Below, piece by piece: positions 17,601-26,620 of a stretch of DNA of 64,000 nt. The notes below the pieces were generated by a model. That model had not been told where the DNA came from, ran no database searches, and was given only the letters and a program-made list of their open reading frames with translations. The position numbers and the translations under genes were made by a program. This stretch comes from Streptomyces sp. SDr-06. Its GTDB lineage: Bacteria; Actinomycetota; Actinomycetes; Streptomycetales; Streptomycetaceae. How positions within the stretch are numbered: position 1 is the stretch's first letter; every line of letters starts with the position of its first letter. The DNA is taken from assembly GCF_003324565.1 (NCBI RefSeq), contig NZ_QOLA01000016.1, forward strand, positions 1 through 64,000, written 5' to 3'.

Positions 17601-19099
17601 GGGTCGAACTTCTTCCAGCCGAAGGTGTCGGACTCGTCACCGGCGTAGAGACCGAGGGTCAGGCTGTTCTGGCCGGCCGACACGCTGTCACGAAGCGCGG
17701 AGGTCGCGTTGAACTCCAGGTTCCCCGCCCCGCACTGCGAGCTGCTCCAGCCCTTCGCGTCGTTCACCGTGTCCAGCACACTGCCGACCTTGGACGGCTG
17801 GTTGTTCCAGTCCGTCTTCGACGAGATGTCCCCGACCCGCCACAGTTCGATGGGCCTCTTCTGGCACGACCAGGACCAGGTATTGCGGATGCGGAAGGTG
17901 GCGGACTGGATCTGCGCTCCGCCCACGTAGCTGGTGTCGAGGCGGAAGAAGGAGCGGGACAGGCCGTAGGTCTCGTTCTCGTAGCCGACGCGGACCACGT
18001 TGTCGGTGTTCCAGAATCTCTGCGTGGGGTACTTCTGGTAGACGCGGGTCCAGCTCCACTTCTGCCGGTCGCCCCAGCCCCAGGTCGGGTCGATGTACAC
18101 CGGGTACGTGGTGTCCGAACCGGTCAGCAGCTTCTGATCCGGAGTGAGAGCCAGAGAGTTGGCACTCAGCGCCGTGCCCATCACCGCGTCCTTGGCACCG
18201 GCGCCGGGCTCGAACCCGTCGGCGGGTGCGCTGGCGCCCTCCCCGGCCGCCAGCACACTCTTGGCCGCCATGGTTGCCTTGGCAGCACCGGCGGGTGCCG
18301 GAGGCGGCGTGGAATCCCACATCATCGGGGCCGGGCTGGTGAAGACCGTCTGACCGGCCGGATCGGTCGCCACCAGCGACTCGGTGTCGTCGTCCTTGGC
18401 GATGTCCAGGCCAACAGTGCTGGTGGTGAAGTTGAGCGTGGCCAGCTCCGGATTCTTCGCCGCCTCGGCCGACTTGACCACCAACAGCTGTGAGAAGCCC
18501 TCGACTTCGGCCTTGAGCTGCAGATCCACCCCCGGCAGCACCTCGGGATAGGTGGCGACGTTTCCGTTGAGCGTCGGCTTGGGCAGCGGCTTGGGCCAGG
18601 TCAGTGACAGGGTGCGCCCGTCCTTGATGCCGGACAGCATCGGCCCCGAGCCGCCCCCGGAGAACTTCACCGGCACCGTGGCCGCCTTCGGCACAACCGA
18701 ACCATCCGCAGCGAAACCCAAAGTCGGGTCAGTAGGGACCCATGCGCCGTCACGCCATACCCGCACGGCCTGCCCGTACTGCCGCACTGTGAACGTGCCG
18801 TCCGGCTGCGCCCACGTGTCCGTGGCCTCGGTGCGGGCCGAGACCAACTCGTATGGGTTTCCAATCGACTTGGCCTGCTGCAGCGCGTAGTCCTCCTCAC
18901 TCATGACTCCCCGCGCCACCGGGTCAGAGGGCTGCGGATCAGCGATGGCCGGAGCCGCGCTGTGAGCGGAAGCAGCCGTCGCCGGCAGTGCCACAAACGC
19001 AGGCGCCATGACCGCGCCGGCCAGAAGCACGGTCATGGCACGTGGGCGGAAGCGCCCCCGTGGCCATTTTCCGCCTCGTCTCGTGTGCACCTCATCCAT
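14621..19099 (-). CDS. secreted FG-GAP/VCBS repeat protein with DNRLRE-like and lectin domains
   Basis: The 1492-residue protein starts with a twin-basic signal peptide (RGRFRPRAMTVLLAGAVMAP...ATAASA), so it is exported. Domains in order: an N-terminal region shared with RHS-type secreted proteins; a DNRLRE-like beta domain around residues 335-510 (SWTRVYQKYP, SRSFFRLDTS, TDWNNQPSKVG); an Ig/fibronectin-like part; FG-GAP repeats with DLNGDG and DFNGDG calcium loops; a beta-prism mannose-lectin (B-lectin) module (LTMQADGNLTI, ALIQSDGNITV, LLQDRGNLVIY); then a second long FG-GAP array (DYNGDGRSDVADWYNYADG). The ATG at 19099 has AAAAGG upstream. It diverges from the large RHS toxin gene, and similar pairs are common in Streptomyces, so a surface partner or carrier role is inferred. 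Confidence 0.8.
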   Translation of the reverse strand: MDEVHTRRGGKWPRGRFRPRAMTVLLAGAVMAPAFVALPATAASAHSAAPAIADPQPSDPVARGVMSEEDYALQQAKSIGNPYELVSARTEATDTWAQPDGTFTVRQYGQAVRVWRDGAWVPTDPTLGFAADGSVVPKAATVPVKFSGGGSGPMLSGIKDGRTLSLTWPKPLPKPTLNGNVATYPEVLPGVDLQLKAEVEGFSQLLVVKSAEAAKNPELATLNFTTSTVGLDIAKDDDTESLVATDPAGQTVFTSPAPMMWDSTPPPAPAGAAKATMAAKSVLAAGEGASAPADGFEPGAGAKDAVMGTALSANSLALTPDQKLLTGSDTTYPVYIDPTWGWGDRQKWSWTRVYQKYPTQRFWNTDNVVRVGYENETYGLSRSFFRLDTSYVGGAQIQSATFRIRNTWSWSCQKRPIELWRVGDISSKTDWNNQPSKVGSVLDTVNDAKGWSSSQCGAGNLEFNATSALRDSVSAGQNSLTLGLYAGDESDTFGWKKFDPKTAVLEVKYNHPPKKPDKLGTSPQTSCSAGGAIGNSPISVYAHVDDADAGDLTAHFQVFKSGTANAVVDTSIPALKDRYATLALPGTSTPSGDYTWRVQTEDGDHATSPWSETCKFTIDRDRPSQPPTITSTVFPNGDKGWPDEPNGNVNDNGHFTFGANGVTDVTSYNWWTDYDPQVNKVDAGTPWTDEIKPPVAGPHLVYAYSVDKAGNRSDTATYLYYADGTGVRDVPGDLNGDGFKDIWSVDSNGTLLTYAGHGNKQFSVATNGGGAFPGQQVATSGDWGQDGKNDLVSLEHSDIAQQNVLRVYPNNGRGLINRDGYSSFDLKVTCPKPTTGGLCKGVTDDHWSNADQILTGDFNGDSKADVLVKQGKQLWVYFGDRSDYLTRGRSHPVLMGGSDWDQFTLISPGDLNKDGLPDLLMRKDDTGDIYRSYGEADPNGALNAATWGTALRRTKLTGLTLKKSDYPVIGSSGDFDNDGIADLWGRKADNTVTGWPGQATGNDFTGFGQPFTIDGSVGGRRITPGTRLTSGQSITSNSAKLTMQADGNLTITSNANRTIWSTNTTGNPGATALIQSDGNITVNKAGDDSTSLWSTNQATTSKPEHLGDGYALLQDRGNLVIYNAKGQALWSSGTTIRHDYNGDGRSDVADWYNYADGHDAIHTLLTNSDGTFKAPFEGAVFPNGYFDATKARFATGDYNGDGRGDVAFLYDYGGGKVKLFTALSKPDGTYQTPFIESWSSPSGWWANDLKLESGDFNGDGRDDLAAWYSYADGSDRLFTFTADIRGGFNPPFDSYYMNAGNWDINKSKFVTGDFNGDGRDDIAALYGYPDGSVKMHTFAATPTGAFQASIQSWGDTATGWGDWNRTSIQAGDFNGDGIDDVVAWYDYADGHDGLHTMIASGSHTGEFAKPIPALNMPAGWWDVNRSKLVTGDFDGDGRDDLASLYGYPDGSVRMFTFTAKTDNSGTFNAGVGSWTAPTGWNLNEANVIRPYN

Positions 19100-19445
19100 C
19101 CTTTTCCGTCGGTGAATTTTGAGGTGACTCTATAGCTCCAGAATCCGGACTCTACCCATACTCCAGAGTTCCTGCCTTACACATGTCCTTTACATCAACA
19201 AGCCACCCTTTACCGCCCTCTAACACTCATAGCGGACACATAGGGTTCACTTACCTGAACCATATGCAGGCGGGCTTGACCTGCACCTTGCCCAACCTCT
19301 CAGAGGGTTGGACCTGGCGGTCGACAGCCTTGATTGACCGTTTCGATCAATTAATGCCGATCTGTGAAAACAAATGCTTGACAGTTCGTTTACAAGCACT
19401 GTTACGCTCCGTCGGTCATTTTTGAAAATGGGCGAGGGGTGGGGC
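19100..19445. promoter_or_regulatory. divergent promoter region between FG-GAP and RHS genes
   Basis: This 346-bp AT-richer spacer contains a good plus-strand promoter, TTGACA at 19378-19383 and TTACGC at 19402-19407 (18-bp spacing), serving the RHS gene. Two dyads lie upstream of it: GGTTCA-N6-TGAACC at 19244-19261 and CCAACC-N8-GGTTGG at 19292-19311. They are candidate operators for shared control of both genes. No small gene is evident. Confidence 0.55.
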
Positions 19446-22400
19446 GTGAGCCGTTTCGGCGTGCGTGGGTTGGCGGTTTCCATAGCCGCTGCGGTCACGG
19501 TGGGGTTGCTACCTGCCGTGTCGGTGGCAGCTAACAACGAAGGGCCGGCGTTGCCTGGCCTCAAACAGCCAAAAGCTGTCCCGGTGACGAAGGCACCGGC
19601 CGGTGGGGCAAAGAAGGCGGACGCCGCCGCGGCTAATGCCTGGAAGCGCCCGAAGGTTGTCTGGCCTGCGGCGGGTTCAGCCGACGTCGACCTGACCGAG
19701 GCAGCCACCACCAAGAGCGCCGGTATGTCGCTGGCTTCCAAGGCCGCCTCTGCGGGCGGGAAGCAGCGGGCAGGTTCCCTGCCCGTATCCGTCGCCGCCA
19801 CTGGCACCGACGGTGCCATGGCCGCGCCTGCAAAGGTGAAGGTAGCGGTCGCCGATCGGGGCGCTTCTCAGAAGGCTGGTGTCGACGGACTTCTCCTGTC
19901 CCTCAGCCGCACCGACCGAGTCACCCAACCAGGCTCCGCCCAGGTTGAGGTCGACTACTCGGCATTCAAGGGCGCCTACGGCGGCGACTGGGCCGCGCGC
20001 CTCCACCTCGTCGAACTCCCTGCCTGCGCCCTGACCACCCCCGAAGTTGCCAAGTGCCGTATGGGGAAGCCGCTTTCGACTACCAACAACACCAAGACGG
20101 GAACGCTGGCCGCGAACGTGCCGTTGGCGGCGGCGCAGCCGTTGATGGCCCGGGCTTCAACGGGGGCCACCGTTCTGGCGGCTACCGCAGACGCCTCCGG
20201 TGGAACGGGCGACTATAAGGCCACCTCATTGCAGTCCTCCGGGTCCTGGAGTGCGGGCGGGTCAATGGGTGCCTTCAACTGGTCCTACCCCCTCAACGTG
20301 CCGTCCGTTCCCGGCGACCTGCAACCCAAGATGTCCTTGGGCTACAGCTCGCAGTCGGTCGATGGCCGGACGGCGGCGTCGAATAATCAGTCCAGCTGGC
20401 TGGGAGATGGCTGGTCGATGGAGCCCGGCTTCATCGAACGACGCTACAAGTCATGCAACGATGACAAGACCGGCGGCACCAACACGACCAAGGTCGGTGA
20501 CCTGTGTTGGTTCAACGACAACGCGACTATGTCGTTGAACGGCAAAAGCACGGAACTGGTATACGACGCCACGGCTGGCTGGCATCCCGCGGCAGACTCG
20601 GGCGAGAAGATCGAGAAGCTGACGGGCGCCAACAACGGCGACAACGACGGTGAGCACTGGAAGGTCACCGACAGTGACGGCACCCAGTACTACTTCGGGC
20701 TGAACCGCCTGCCGGGCTGGAAGGACGCCACCACCCCGACTACCAACTCCACTTGGACTGTGCCGGTGTTCGGCAACCAGTCCGGGGAGCCCTGCTACAA
20801 CGCCTCGTTCGCCTCCGCCTGGTGCCAGCAGGCCTGGCGCTGGCAGCTCGATTACGTCGTCGACGTGCGAGGCAACGCGATGGCGTACTACTGGAACACT
20901 GAGTCCAACAACTACGGGCGCAACGTCTCCGTGACCACCGGCAAAGCCACCGTCACCTCGTACGTTCGGGGCGGCTGGCTCGACCACATCGACTACGGCC
21001 TGCGCTCGGACACCGTCTACAGCGCCAAGGCCATGGGCCAGGTCAAGTTCGACGTCTCTGAACGGTGCCTGACCACCTGCGGCACCTTTGACACGACGAA
21101 CGCCACGAACTGGCCCGACGTGCCGTTCGACCTGTACTGCAAAGACGGCGCCACCGAGTGCAAGAACCAGTACTCGCCTACCTTCTGGTCCCGCAAACGC
21201 CTCACGACCATCACCACCAAGGCCCTGACCGGCGGCGCCTACAAGGACGTCGACTCCTGGGCGCTGCAGCAAGGGTTCCCCGCAGCCGGTGACGGTGTGT
21301 CCACCCCGATGTGGCTGCAGTCCATCACCCGCACCGGCAAGTCCTCCGGCACCGTGGCACTGCCGCCTGTGATGTTCGCCGGGGTACAGAAGCCCAACCG
21401 GGTCGACAAGCTCGGGGACGGCTTGGCGCCGTTCATCCGACTGCGCATGTCGCAGATCACCACCGAGTCGGGCGGCACCATCGGCATCGACTATCTCGAT
21501 CCCGAGTGCACCGCCACCACCCTGCCGCCGGCCGACGGGACGAACACCACCCGCTGCTACCCAGTGAAGTGGGCGTACGAGGGCGACACTGCCAAGCAGG
21601 ACTGGTTCAACTCCTACGTCGTCCAACGGGTAACCGAAGGCGACAACCTCGCCAACACCCCGGACACCGTCACCGAATACAGCTATCTCAGTGGCGCCAA
21701 GTGGGCCAAAAGCACGGACGAGTTCACGAAGCCGGAAGACCGCGGCTACTCCATCGCACGAGGATACGAACGCGTCCAGACCCGCAAGGGCACCGGCACC
21801 GACCCCAAGACCCTCTCCGAATCCCGCTACTTCCGCGGCATCGACGGGGCCCAGGTCAAGGACAGCGACGACGCGGATGGCACCGCGGTCACCGACCGCG
21901 AGCAGTTCGCCGGCAGGGCCCGCTCCAGCTCCACCTTCAACGGCGACGGCGGCGCCCTGATCTCCCGCACCTCCTACACCCCGTGGCGCTCCGCCAAGAC
22001 CGCCACCCGCACCCGCGCCGGGCTGCCGGACCTGGAGGCCTACCAGACCGGGACCGAGAAGGAATCCACCCGCACCACCATCACCGGCGGTGCCCGGACC
22101 ACCGAGCTGACCCGGCACTTCGACAGCTACGGCATGGTCGACTCGGTCTCGCAGAGCGGCGACACCGACAAGACCGGTGACGAGCAGTGCACCATCACCG
22201 TTTACGTCCGTAACACCAACATCTGGGTGTTGAACAAGGTCGCAGAGACCAGGACCACCGCCGGGGCGTGCGGCACCGCCAGCAGCGCGCTCAACGACGG
22301 CGTCATCGACGACACCCGCACCTACTTCGACAACAACACCGACCTGAACGCCGCACCGGCCAAGGGCAACGCCACTAAGACGGAAAAAATCAAGGGCGAC

Positions 22401-25400
22401 GGCTCCGGCTACGACACCGTCACCTCAGTCCCCAGCACCTGCGGCCCACTCAAGAACCAGCTCTGCTACGACCAGTACGGACGCGTCCTCGCCACAGCCG
22501 ACCCGTACGGAAAGATCACCACCACCGCCTACACGCCGGCCACCGGTGAATCTCCCACTAAGACGGTCGTCACCAACCCACTCGCCCACGCCGTGACCAC
22601 CATGGTCGATCCGCTGCGCGGACAGCCCACCCAGGTCACTGACGCCAACGGCAAGATCACCACCACCGCGTACGACGGGCTCGGCCGGATCGCCAAGGTG
22701 TGGATCCCCACCCGCTCCGCGGTCACCTACCCCAACTCGCCGAACTACGCCTTCACCTACCAGGTCCACAACGACGCGCCGACCGTCGTGGCCAGCATCA
22801 CACTGACCCACGACAACCAGCTCGACGCCAGCTACACCTTCTACGACGGTCTGCTCCGCGCCCGGGAAACCCAGTCCGAGTCACCCGACCGTTCGGGACG
22901 GCTGATCAGCGAAACGTTCTACAACACCCGCGGCGAGGCCAACCGCACCTCCGGCACCTACTACACCAGCGGTAAGGCCGAACCCGTCCTGGTCACCGGC
23001 GCGGAATCCACCGACTACCCCGCCTCCACGGAAACCCAGTTCGACGGCGCAGGCCGCACCACCGCCGTGCTCAGCAAGCGGTTCGGAGACGTGAAGGAAC
23101 GCACCGCCACCAGCTACACCGGCGACTCCACCACCGTCATCCCGCCGCAGGGCGGCACCAGCTCTACAGCCGTGGCTGACGCCCTTGGCCGCACCACCGA
23201 GCTGCGGCAGTACACCGACGCGGACCGCACTACCTACCAGTCCACTCTGTACAGCTATAACAAGCTCGGACGCCTGGAACAGGTCACCGATCCGTCCGGT
23301 GCCAAGTGGACCTACACCTACGACACTCGCGGCCGCCAGACCCGCGTCGACGACGCTGACAAGGGCGCTTCCACCACTGCCTACGACCAGGGCGACCGCG
23401 TCACCGACACCACCGACGCCCGCGGCATCACCCTCCACACCGACTACGACGCCCTCGGCCGCAAAACTGCCCTGAAGAACGGCACCAGCACCCTCGCAGC
23501 CTGGACCTACGACACCGTCGCCAAGGGCAAGCCTGGCAAGTCCACCCGCTACGTCGGATCGGATGTCTACACCACCGAGATCACCGGCTACGACGACCTC
23601 TACAACCCCAACGACACCGTCGTCACCATCCCCGCCAGTGAAGGCAAACTCGCCAACACCTACGAATGGTTCGCCGGGTACAACGCCAACAGCGGCCAGC
23701 AGGAATACATCTACCAACCGGCCATCGGAGACCTGCCCGAAGAGCAGGTCTCGACCACCTACACGGCGGTCCACGGCCTGGTCAACTTCGTCAACGCGGG
23801 CAGCGACCCGCTGATCTCCGCCACGACTTACGACCACTACGGCAAGCCCACCCGCCGGGAATACGGCGCCTTCAACCAGCACGTGTGGTCCACCACCGAA
23901 TACGACGACCACACCGGCCAGCCCACCCGCGTCACCAACGACCGCGACACCAACCCCAAGCGCATCGACGACACCCACTACACCTACGACCCGGCCGGCA
24001 ACCTCACCTCTATCGCCGCCGCCTACGGCCAGGACACCACCCGCACCACCGACACCCAGTGCTTCACCACCGACGCCCTGCGCCGGATCACCGAAGCCTG
24101 GACCAACACCGGCGAACAGTGCGCAACCACCCCCTCCGACCCGGTCATCGGCGGCCAGGACCCGTACTGGACCAGCTACACCTACGACCCGGTCGGCAAC
24201 CGCAAGACCGAAATCCAGCACAAAACCCCCAGCGGCCCCACCGCCGACACCACCCGCACCTACACCGCCCCCGACCTGGGCACCCACAACCTGCCCAAGG
24301 TCACCCAGACCGGCACCGGCGCCCATGACGAGACCTACACCTACGACCAGGACGGCAACACCAAAACCCGTGCCATCGGTCCCAGCACCCAAACCCTGAC
24401 CTGGGACGACGAAGGCCATCTCAAAACCCTCACCGACGGCACCAACACCTCCAACTACCTGTACGACACCGACGGACAGCGCCTCATCCGCCGCGACTCC
24501 ACCGGCACCACCCTCTACCTCCCCGGCGGAAACGAACTCCACGTCGACAAGGTCGGCCTCGTCACCGGAACTCGCTATTACAGCGCCGCAGGACAGACCG
24601 TCGCAATGCGGACCGGCAGCAAGCTGACCTACCTGCTCAGCGACAGCCACGGCACAGGAACGACCCAGATCACCGCCGACGCCACCCAGACCATCACCCG
24701 ACGTAAAAGCACTATCTTCGGCGCACCCCGCGGCGACCAGCCCACCACCTGGACCGGAGACAAGGGGTTCGTCGGCGGCACCAAAGACACCGACACCGGC
24801 CTCACCCACCTCGGCGCCCGCGAATACGACCCCGCGACCGGCCGCTTTATATCCGTCGACCCGATCATGGACCTGAAGGACCCACAACAAGCACACGGAT
24901 ACACATACGGCAGCAACAATCCGCTCGTCTACACGGACCCTACCGGCCAAATGCAGATGTGCGGTGAAGGTGGTGCAGCCTGTTATGAAGACGACTGGAA
25001 CACAGACGGCACAAAGAACACGGACGACGATCGGGAAACGTCTGGTTCGACCGAATGCCGCCATGACCCCGACTGTATCCGCGGCACTATCGGTGGAACC
25101 GGCAGCGGGAGTGGGAGCGGGAGCGGGAGCGGGAAGCACAAGGGAAAGGGTGTAGGAGGGGTCACGTACAAAGGCGGAGCCCCCTACATCAACGGTGTCT
25201 GCGTCTGGGCCGCAGGTAGTACTTGTGGCCACGGAGTTGGAGATGAACCGGCAGCTGCGGTTTCGGATGAAAGCCTTGACTGGGTCTGCGTACCCAGCGA
25301 GAGCAGCTCAAGATGCTCACTCCGTAAATCTTTGTACCGCAGCCAGGCCATGATGGAAGGCTTCGCCGCTGTTTTCGGAGCCAAAGCAGCTGGCGGCAGG

Positions 25401-26198
25401 GGAGAGTCGGGTAACTGCTTCCTAGCCGGTACCGAAGTGTTGATGAGTGACAAGTCAACCAAGAAGATCGAGGACATCAAGGTCGGCGACGAAGTCACCG
25501 CCACGGACCCTCAAACGGGAAAGACTTCGAAGCGTCAGGTATCCGCCCTCATCGTCACTGAGGGCGACAAGCACCTCAATGAACTGACCATCACCACCAA
25601 AGACGGCCCCAAGAAGGTCACTGCCACACGGGAGCACCCATTCTGGGTTCCGTCTGAGCACCGCTGGGTCCGGGCAGGCGACCTGAAGTCGGGCATGACC
25701 CTGCTCAGGGACGACGGATCGGCCGTCCCCGTGCAAGCGAATCGCGCATTCCTCAAGCACACGCGCACCTACAACCTGACCATCACCGACGACCATACGT
25801 ACTATGTACTGGCGGGGGCTACGCCGGTACTGGTTCATAACGACTGCGGCGACTCGTTTCCAATCTACAGGTCCCCCAAGACCGCAGATAAGAATTTCGA
25901 GCTTGAGCATGGGCCAAATCCAGATATGCAGCACGCCCAGGGAAGCAATGGATTCATTTACTTCGGCGAGAAAAGCGTCGCCATGGAGTACCAAGGACGG
26001 GGCCCTTACGCATCCGGATTGATCAGATACGATATGCATCCATCGTTCCTCAGTGTATTCGAGAAAGCCCCTCAGAGATATGACTGGCAGGGGCCCGGTG
26101 GAAGCCCGCGCATTGAATTCGAAGTCCCGTTTGGCCGACTCCACGAATTCAATTCACTGACACAAAACCGCACATGGCTGCCTCACGGAGAGGAGTGA
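19446..26198 (+). CDS. RHS-repeat polymorphic toxin with Hint domain and ART-like tip
   Basis: The GTG at 19446, with GAGGGG 6 bases upstream, starts a 2250-residue protein with a signal peptide (LAVSIAAAVTVGLLPAVSVA). An N-terminal beta-rich, SpvB/FG-GAP-like region is followed by many YD repeats (TYDALGRxT, YDxxGN type) and the RHS core end (HLGAREYDPATGRFISVDPI ... YTDPTGQ) near residues 1781-1835. A Hint pre-toxin domain begins at Cys1991 (CFLAGTEVLM) and ends with VLVHN at residue 2132, as in self-processing polymorphic toxins. The last 118 residues (FPIYRSPK, FIYFGEKSVAMEYQ, GLIRYDMHPSFLS) resemble an ADP-ribosyltransferase fold with an early Tyr-Arg and a GxxYF...A-x-x-Y core. That activity is inferred. 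A Gly/Ser linker and TTA-free coding are seen. The immunity gene follows. Confidence 0.85.
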   Translation: MSRFGVRGLAVSIAAAVTVGLLPAVSVAANNEGPALPGLKQPKAVPVTKAPAGGAKKADAAAANAWKRPKVVWPAAGSADVDLTEAATTKSAGMSLASKAASAGGKQRAGSLPVSVAATGTDGAMAAPAKVKVAVADRGASQKAGVDGLLLSLSRTDRVTQPGSAQVEVDYSAFKGAYGGDWAARLHLVELPACALTTPEVAKCRMGKPLSTTNNTKTGTLAANVPLAAAQPLMARASTGATVLAATADASGGTGDYKATSLQSSGSWSAGGSMGAFNWSYPLNVPSVPGDLQPKMSLGYSSQSVDGRTAASNNQSSWLGDGWSMEPGFIERRYKSCNDDKTGGTNTTKVGDLCWFNDNATMSLNGKSTELVYDATAGWHPAADSGEKIEKLTGANNGDNDGEHWKVTDSDGTQYYFGLNRLPGWKDATTPTTNSTWTVPVFGNQSGEPCYNASFASAWCQQAWRWQLDYVVDVRGNAMAYYWNTESNNYGRNVSVTTGKATVTSYVRGGWLDHIDYGLRSDTVYSAKAMGQVKFDVSERCLTTCGTFDTTNATNWPDVPFDLYCKDGATECKNQYSPTFWSRKRLTTITTKALTGGAYKDVDSWALQQGFPAAGDGVSTPMWLQSITRTGKSSGTVALPPVMFAGVQKPNRVDKLGDGLAPFIRLRMSQITTESGGTIGIDYLDPECTATTLPPADGTNTTRCYPVKWAYEGDTAKQDWFNSYVVQRVTEGDNLANTPDTVTEYSYLSGAKWAKSTDEFTKPEDRGYSIARGYERVQTRKGTGTDPKTLSESRYFRGIDGAQVKDSDDADGTAVTDREQFAGRARSSSTFNGDGGALISRTSYTPWRSAKTATRTRAGLPDLEAYQTGTEKESTRTTITGGARTTELTRHFDSYGMVDSVSQSGDTDKTGDEQCTITVYVRNTNIWVLNKVAETRTTAGACGTASSALNDGVIDDTRTYFDNNTDLNAAPAKGNATKTEKIKGDGSGYDTVTSVPSTCGPLKNQLCYDQYGRVLATADPYGKITTTAYTPATGESPTKTVVTNPLAHAVTTMVDPLRGQPTQVTDANGKITTTAYDGLGRIAKVWIPTRSAVTYPNSPNYAFTYQVHNDAPTVVASITLTHDNQLDASYTFYDGLLRARETQSESPDRSGRLISETFYNTRGEANRTSGTYYTSGKAEPVLVTGAESTDYPASTETQFDGAGRTTAVLSKRFGDVKERTATSYTGDSTTVIPPQGGTSSTAVADALGRTTELRQYTDADRTTYQSTLYSYNKLGRLEQVTDPSGAKWTYTYDTRGRQTRVDDADKGASTTAYDQGDRVTDTTDARGITLHTDYDALGRKTALKNGTSTLAAWTYDTVAKGKPGKSTRYVGSDVYTTEITGYDDLYNPNDTVVTIPASEGKLANTYEWFAGYNANSGQQEYIYQPAIGDLPEEQVSTTYTAVHGLVNFVNAGSDPLISATTYDHYGKPTRREYGAFNQHVWSTTEYDDHTGQPTRVTNDRDTNPKRIDDTHYTYDPAGNLTSIAAAYGQDTTRTTDTQCFTTDALRRITEAWTNTGEQCATTPSDPVIGGQDPYWTSYTYDPVGNRKTEIQHKTPSGPTADTTRTYTAPDLGTHNLPKVTQTGTGAHDETYTYDQDGNTKTRAIGPSTQTLTWDDEGHLKTLTDGTNTSNYLYDTDGQRLIRRDSTGTTLYLPGGNELHVDKVGLVTGTRYYSAAGQTVAMRTGSKLTYLLSDSHGTGTTQITADATQTITRRKSTIFGAPRGDQPTTWTGDKGFVGGTKDTDTGLTHLGAREYDPATGRFISVDPIMDLKDPQQAHGYTYGSNNPLVYTDPTGQMQMCGEGGAACYEDDWNTDGTKNTDDDRETSGSTECRHDPDCIRGTIGGTGSGSGSGSGSGKHKGKGVGGVTYKGGAPYINGVCVWAAGSTCGHGVGDEPAAAVSDESLDWVCVPSESSSRCSLRKSLYRSQAMMEGFAAVFGAKAAGGRGESGNCFLAGTEVLMSDKSTKKIEDIKVGDEVTATDPQTGKTSKRQVSALIVTEGDKHLNELTITTKDGPKKVTATREHPFWVPSEHRWVRAGDLKSGMTLLRDDGSAVPVQANRAFLKHTRTYNLTITDDHTYYVLAGATPVLVHNDCGDSFPIYRSPKTADKNFELEHGPNPDMQHAQGSNGFIYFGEKSVAMEYQGRGPYASGLIRYDMHPSFLSVFEKAPQRYDWQGPGGSPRIEFEVPFGRLHEFNSLTQNRTWLPHGEE

Positions 26199-26200
26199 GT

Positions 26201-26464
26201 ATGTGTATCCGTCTACATCAAGAGCTTGACGCCATCGTAGTGAAAGTTCAGCCCTGGGGCCTGGAAGTCGAATTTGGAAACGGCACACAAGGGCTGATCG
26301 ACAATATGAAGGATCCAATGTGGCCTTCGGGCGACCGATCCTCCATCATCGGTGAGGAAATTAAGGTCGTTGTTATTGATGATCAGCGCGAGCCGGTCCG
26401 ACTCAGCGCCCTCGACGCTGATCTAAATACCGCCCGCATGAAGAGATCGGCAACGAACGAGTAA
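26201..26464 (+). CDS. putative immunity protein with S1/OB-like fold
   Basis: The 87-residue product starts at ATG 26201, only two bases after the toxin stop, with an excellent ribosome site (GGAGAGGAG, 26188-26196). It is therefore almost certainly co-expressed with the RHS toxin, as immunity proteins are. The sequence pattern IVVKVQPWGLEVEFGNGTQG, LIDNM, IGEEIKVVVIDDQREPVRLS follows the consensus of an S1 RNA-binding domain (GxVxxVxxWGxxV..G..Gl...iG..V.v.Vi..D....r..LS). A single S1/OB-like module would be an unusual immunity protein. Whether it binds the toxin or shields an RNA or ribosomal target is unknown. A strong terminator follows. Confidence 0.7.
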   Translation: MCIRLHQELDAIVVKVQPWGLEVEFGNGTQGLIDNMKDPMWPSGDRSSIIGEEIKVVVIDDQREPVRLSALDADLNTARMKRSATNE

Positions 26465-26484
26465 CCCAAATATTGCCGACACCA

Positions 26485-26526
26485 GGGCAGGCCCCGCCGG
26501 AGATTTCCTCCTGGCGGGGCCTGCCC
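26485..26526 (+). terminator. terminator after toxin-immunity pair
   Basis: GGGCAGGCCCCGCC (26485-26498) pairs perfectly with GGCGGGGCCTGCCC (26513-26526) over a 14-base loop, about 20 bases after the immunity stop. Confidence 0.75.
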
Positions 26527-26620
26527 GTATCCGAGATCGGTTTGACGGCCGCTGTGGGACATGTGAGTCCAAGCTGAGCCATCGGCCACATACACTCCCA
26601 CTGGAATGAGGGAAATCATG

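Noticed and set aside
15000..18500. Long plus-strand frames opposite the FG-GAP gene (up to 373 codons)
   Set aside because: They are Val/Ala/Gly-rich mirror images of the repeats with no start context. The minus strand encodes recognisable domains and a signal peptide.
25105..25140. GGGAGC/GGAAGC-type simple repeat in the RHS gene
   Set aside because: It encodes a short Gly-Ser linker before the Hint domain. It may be slippage-prone, but it does not suggest a separate function.
20451..25232. Very long minus-strand frames opposite the RHS gene (555 and 783 codons)
   Set aside because: They are antisense shadows of YD-repeat codons and show only Val/Gly/Ala-rich composition.
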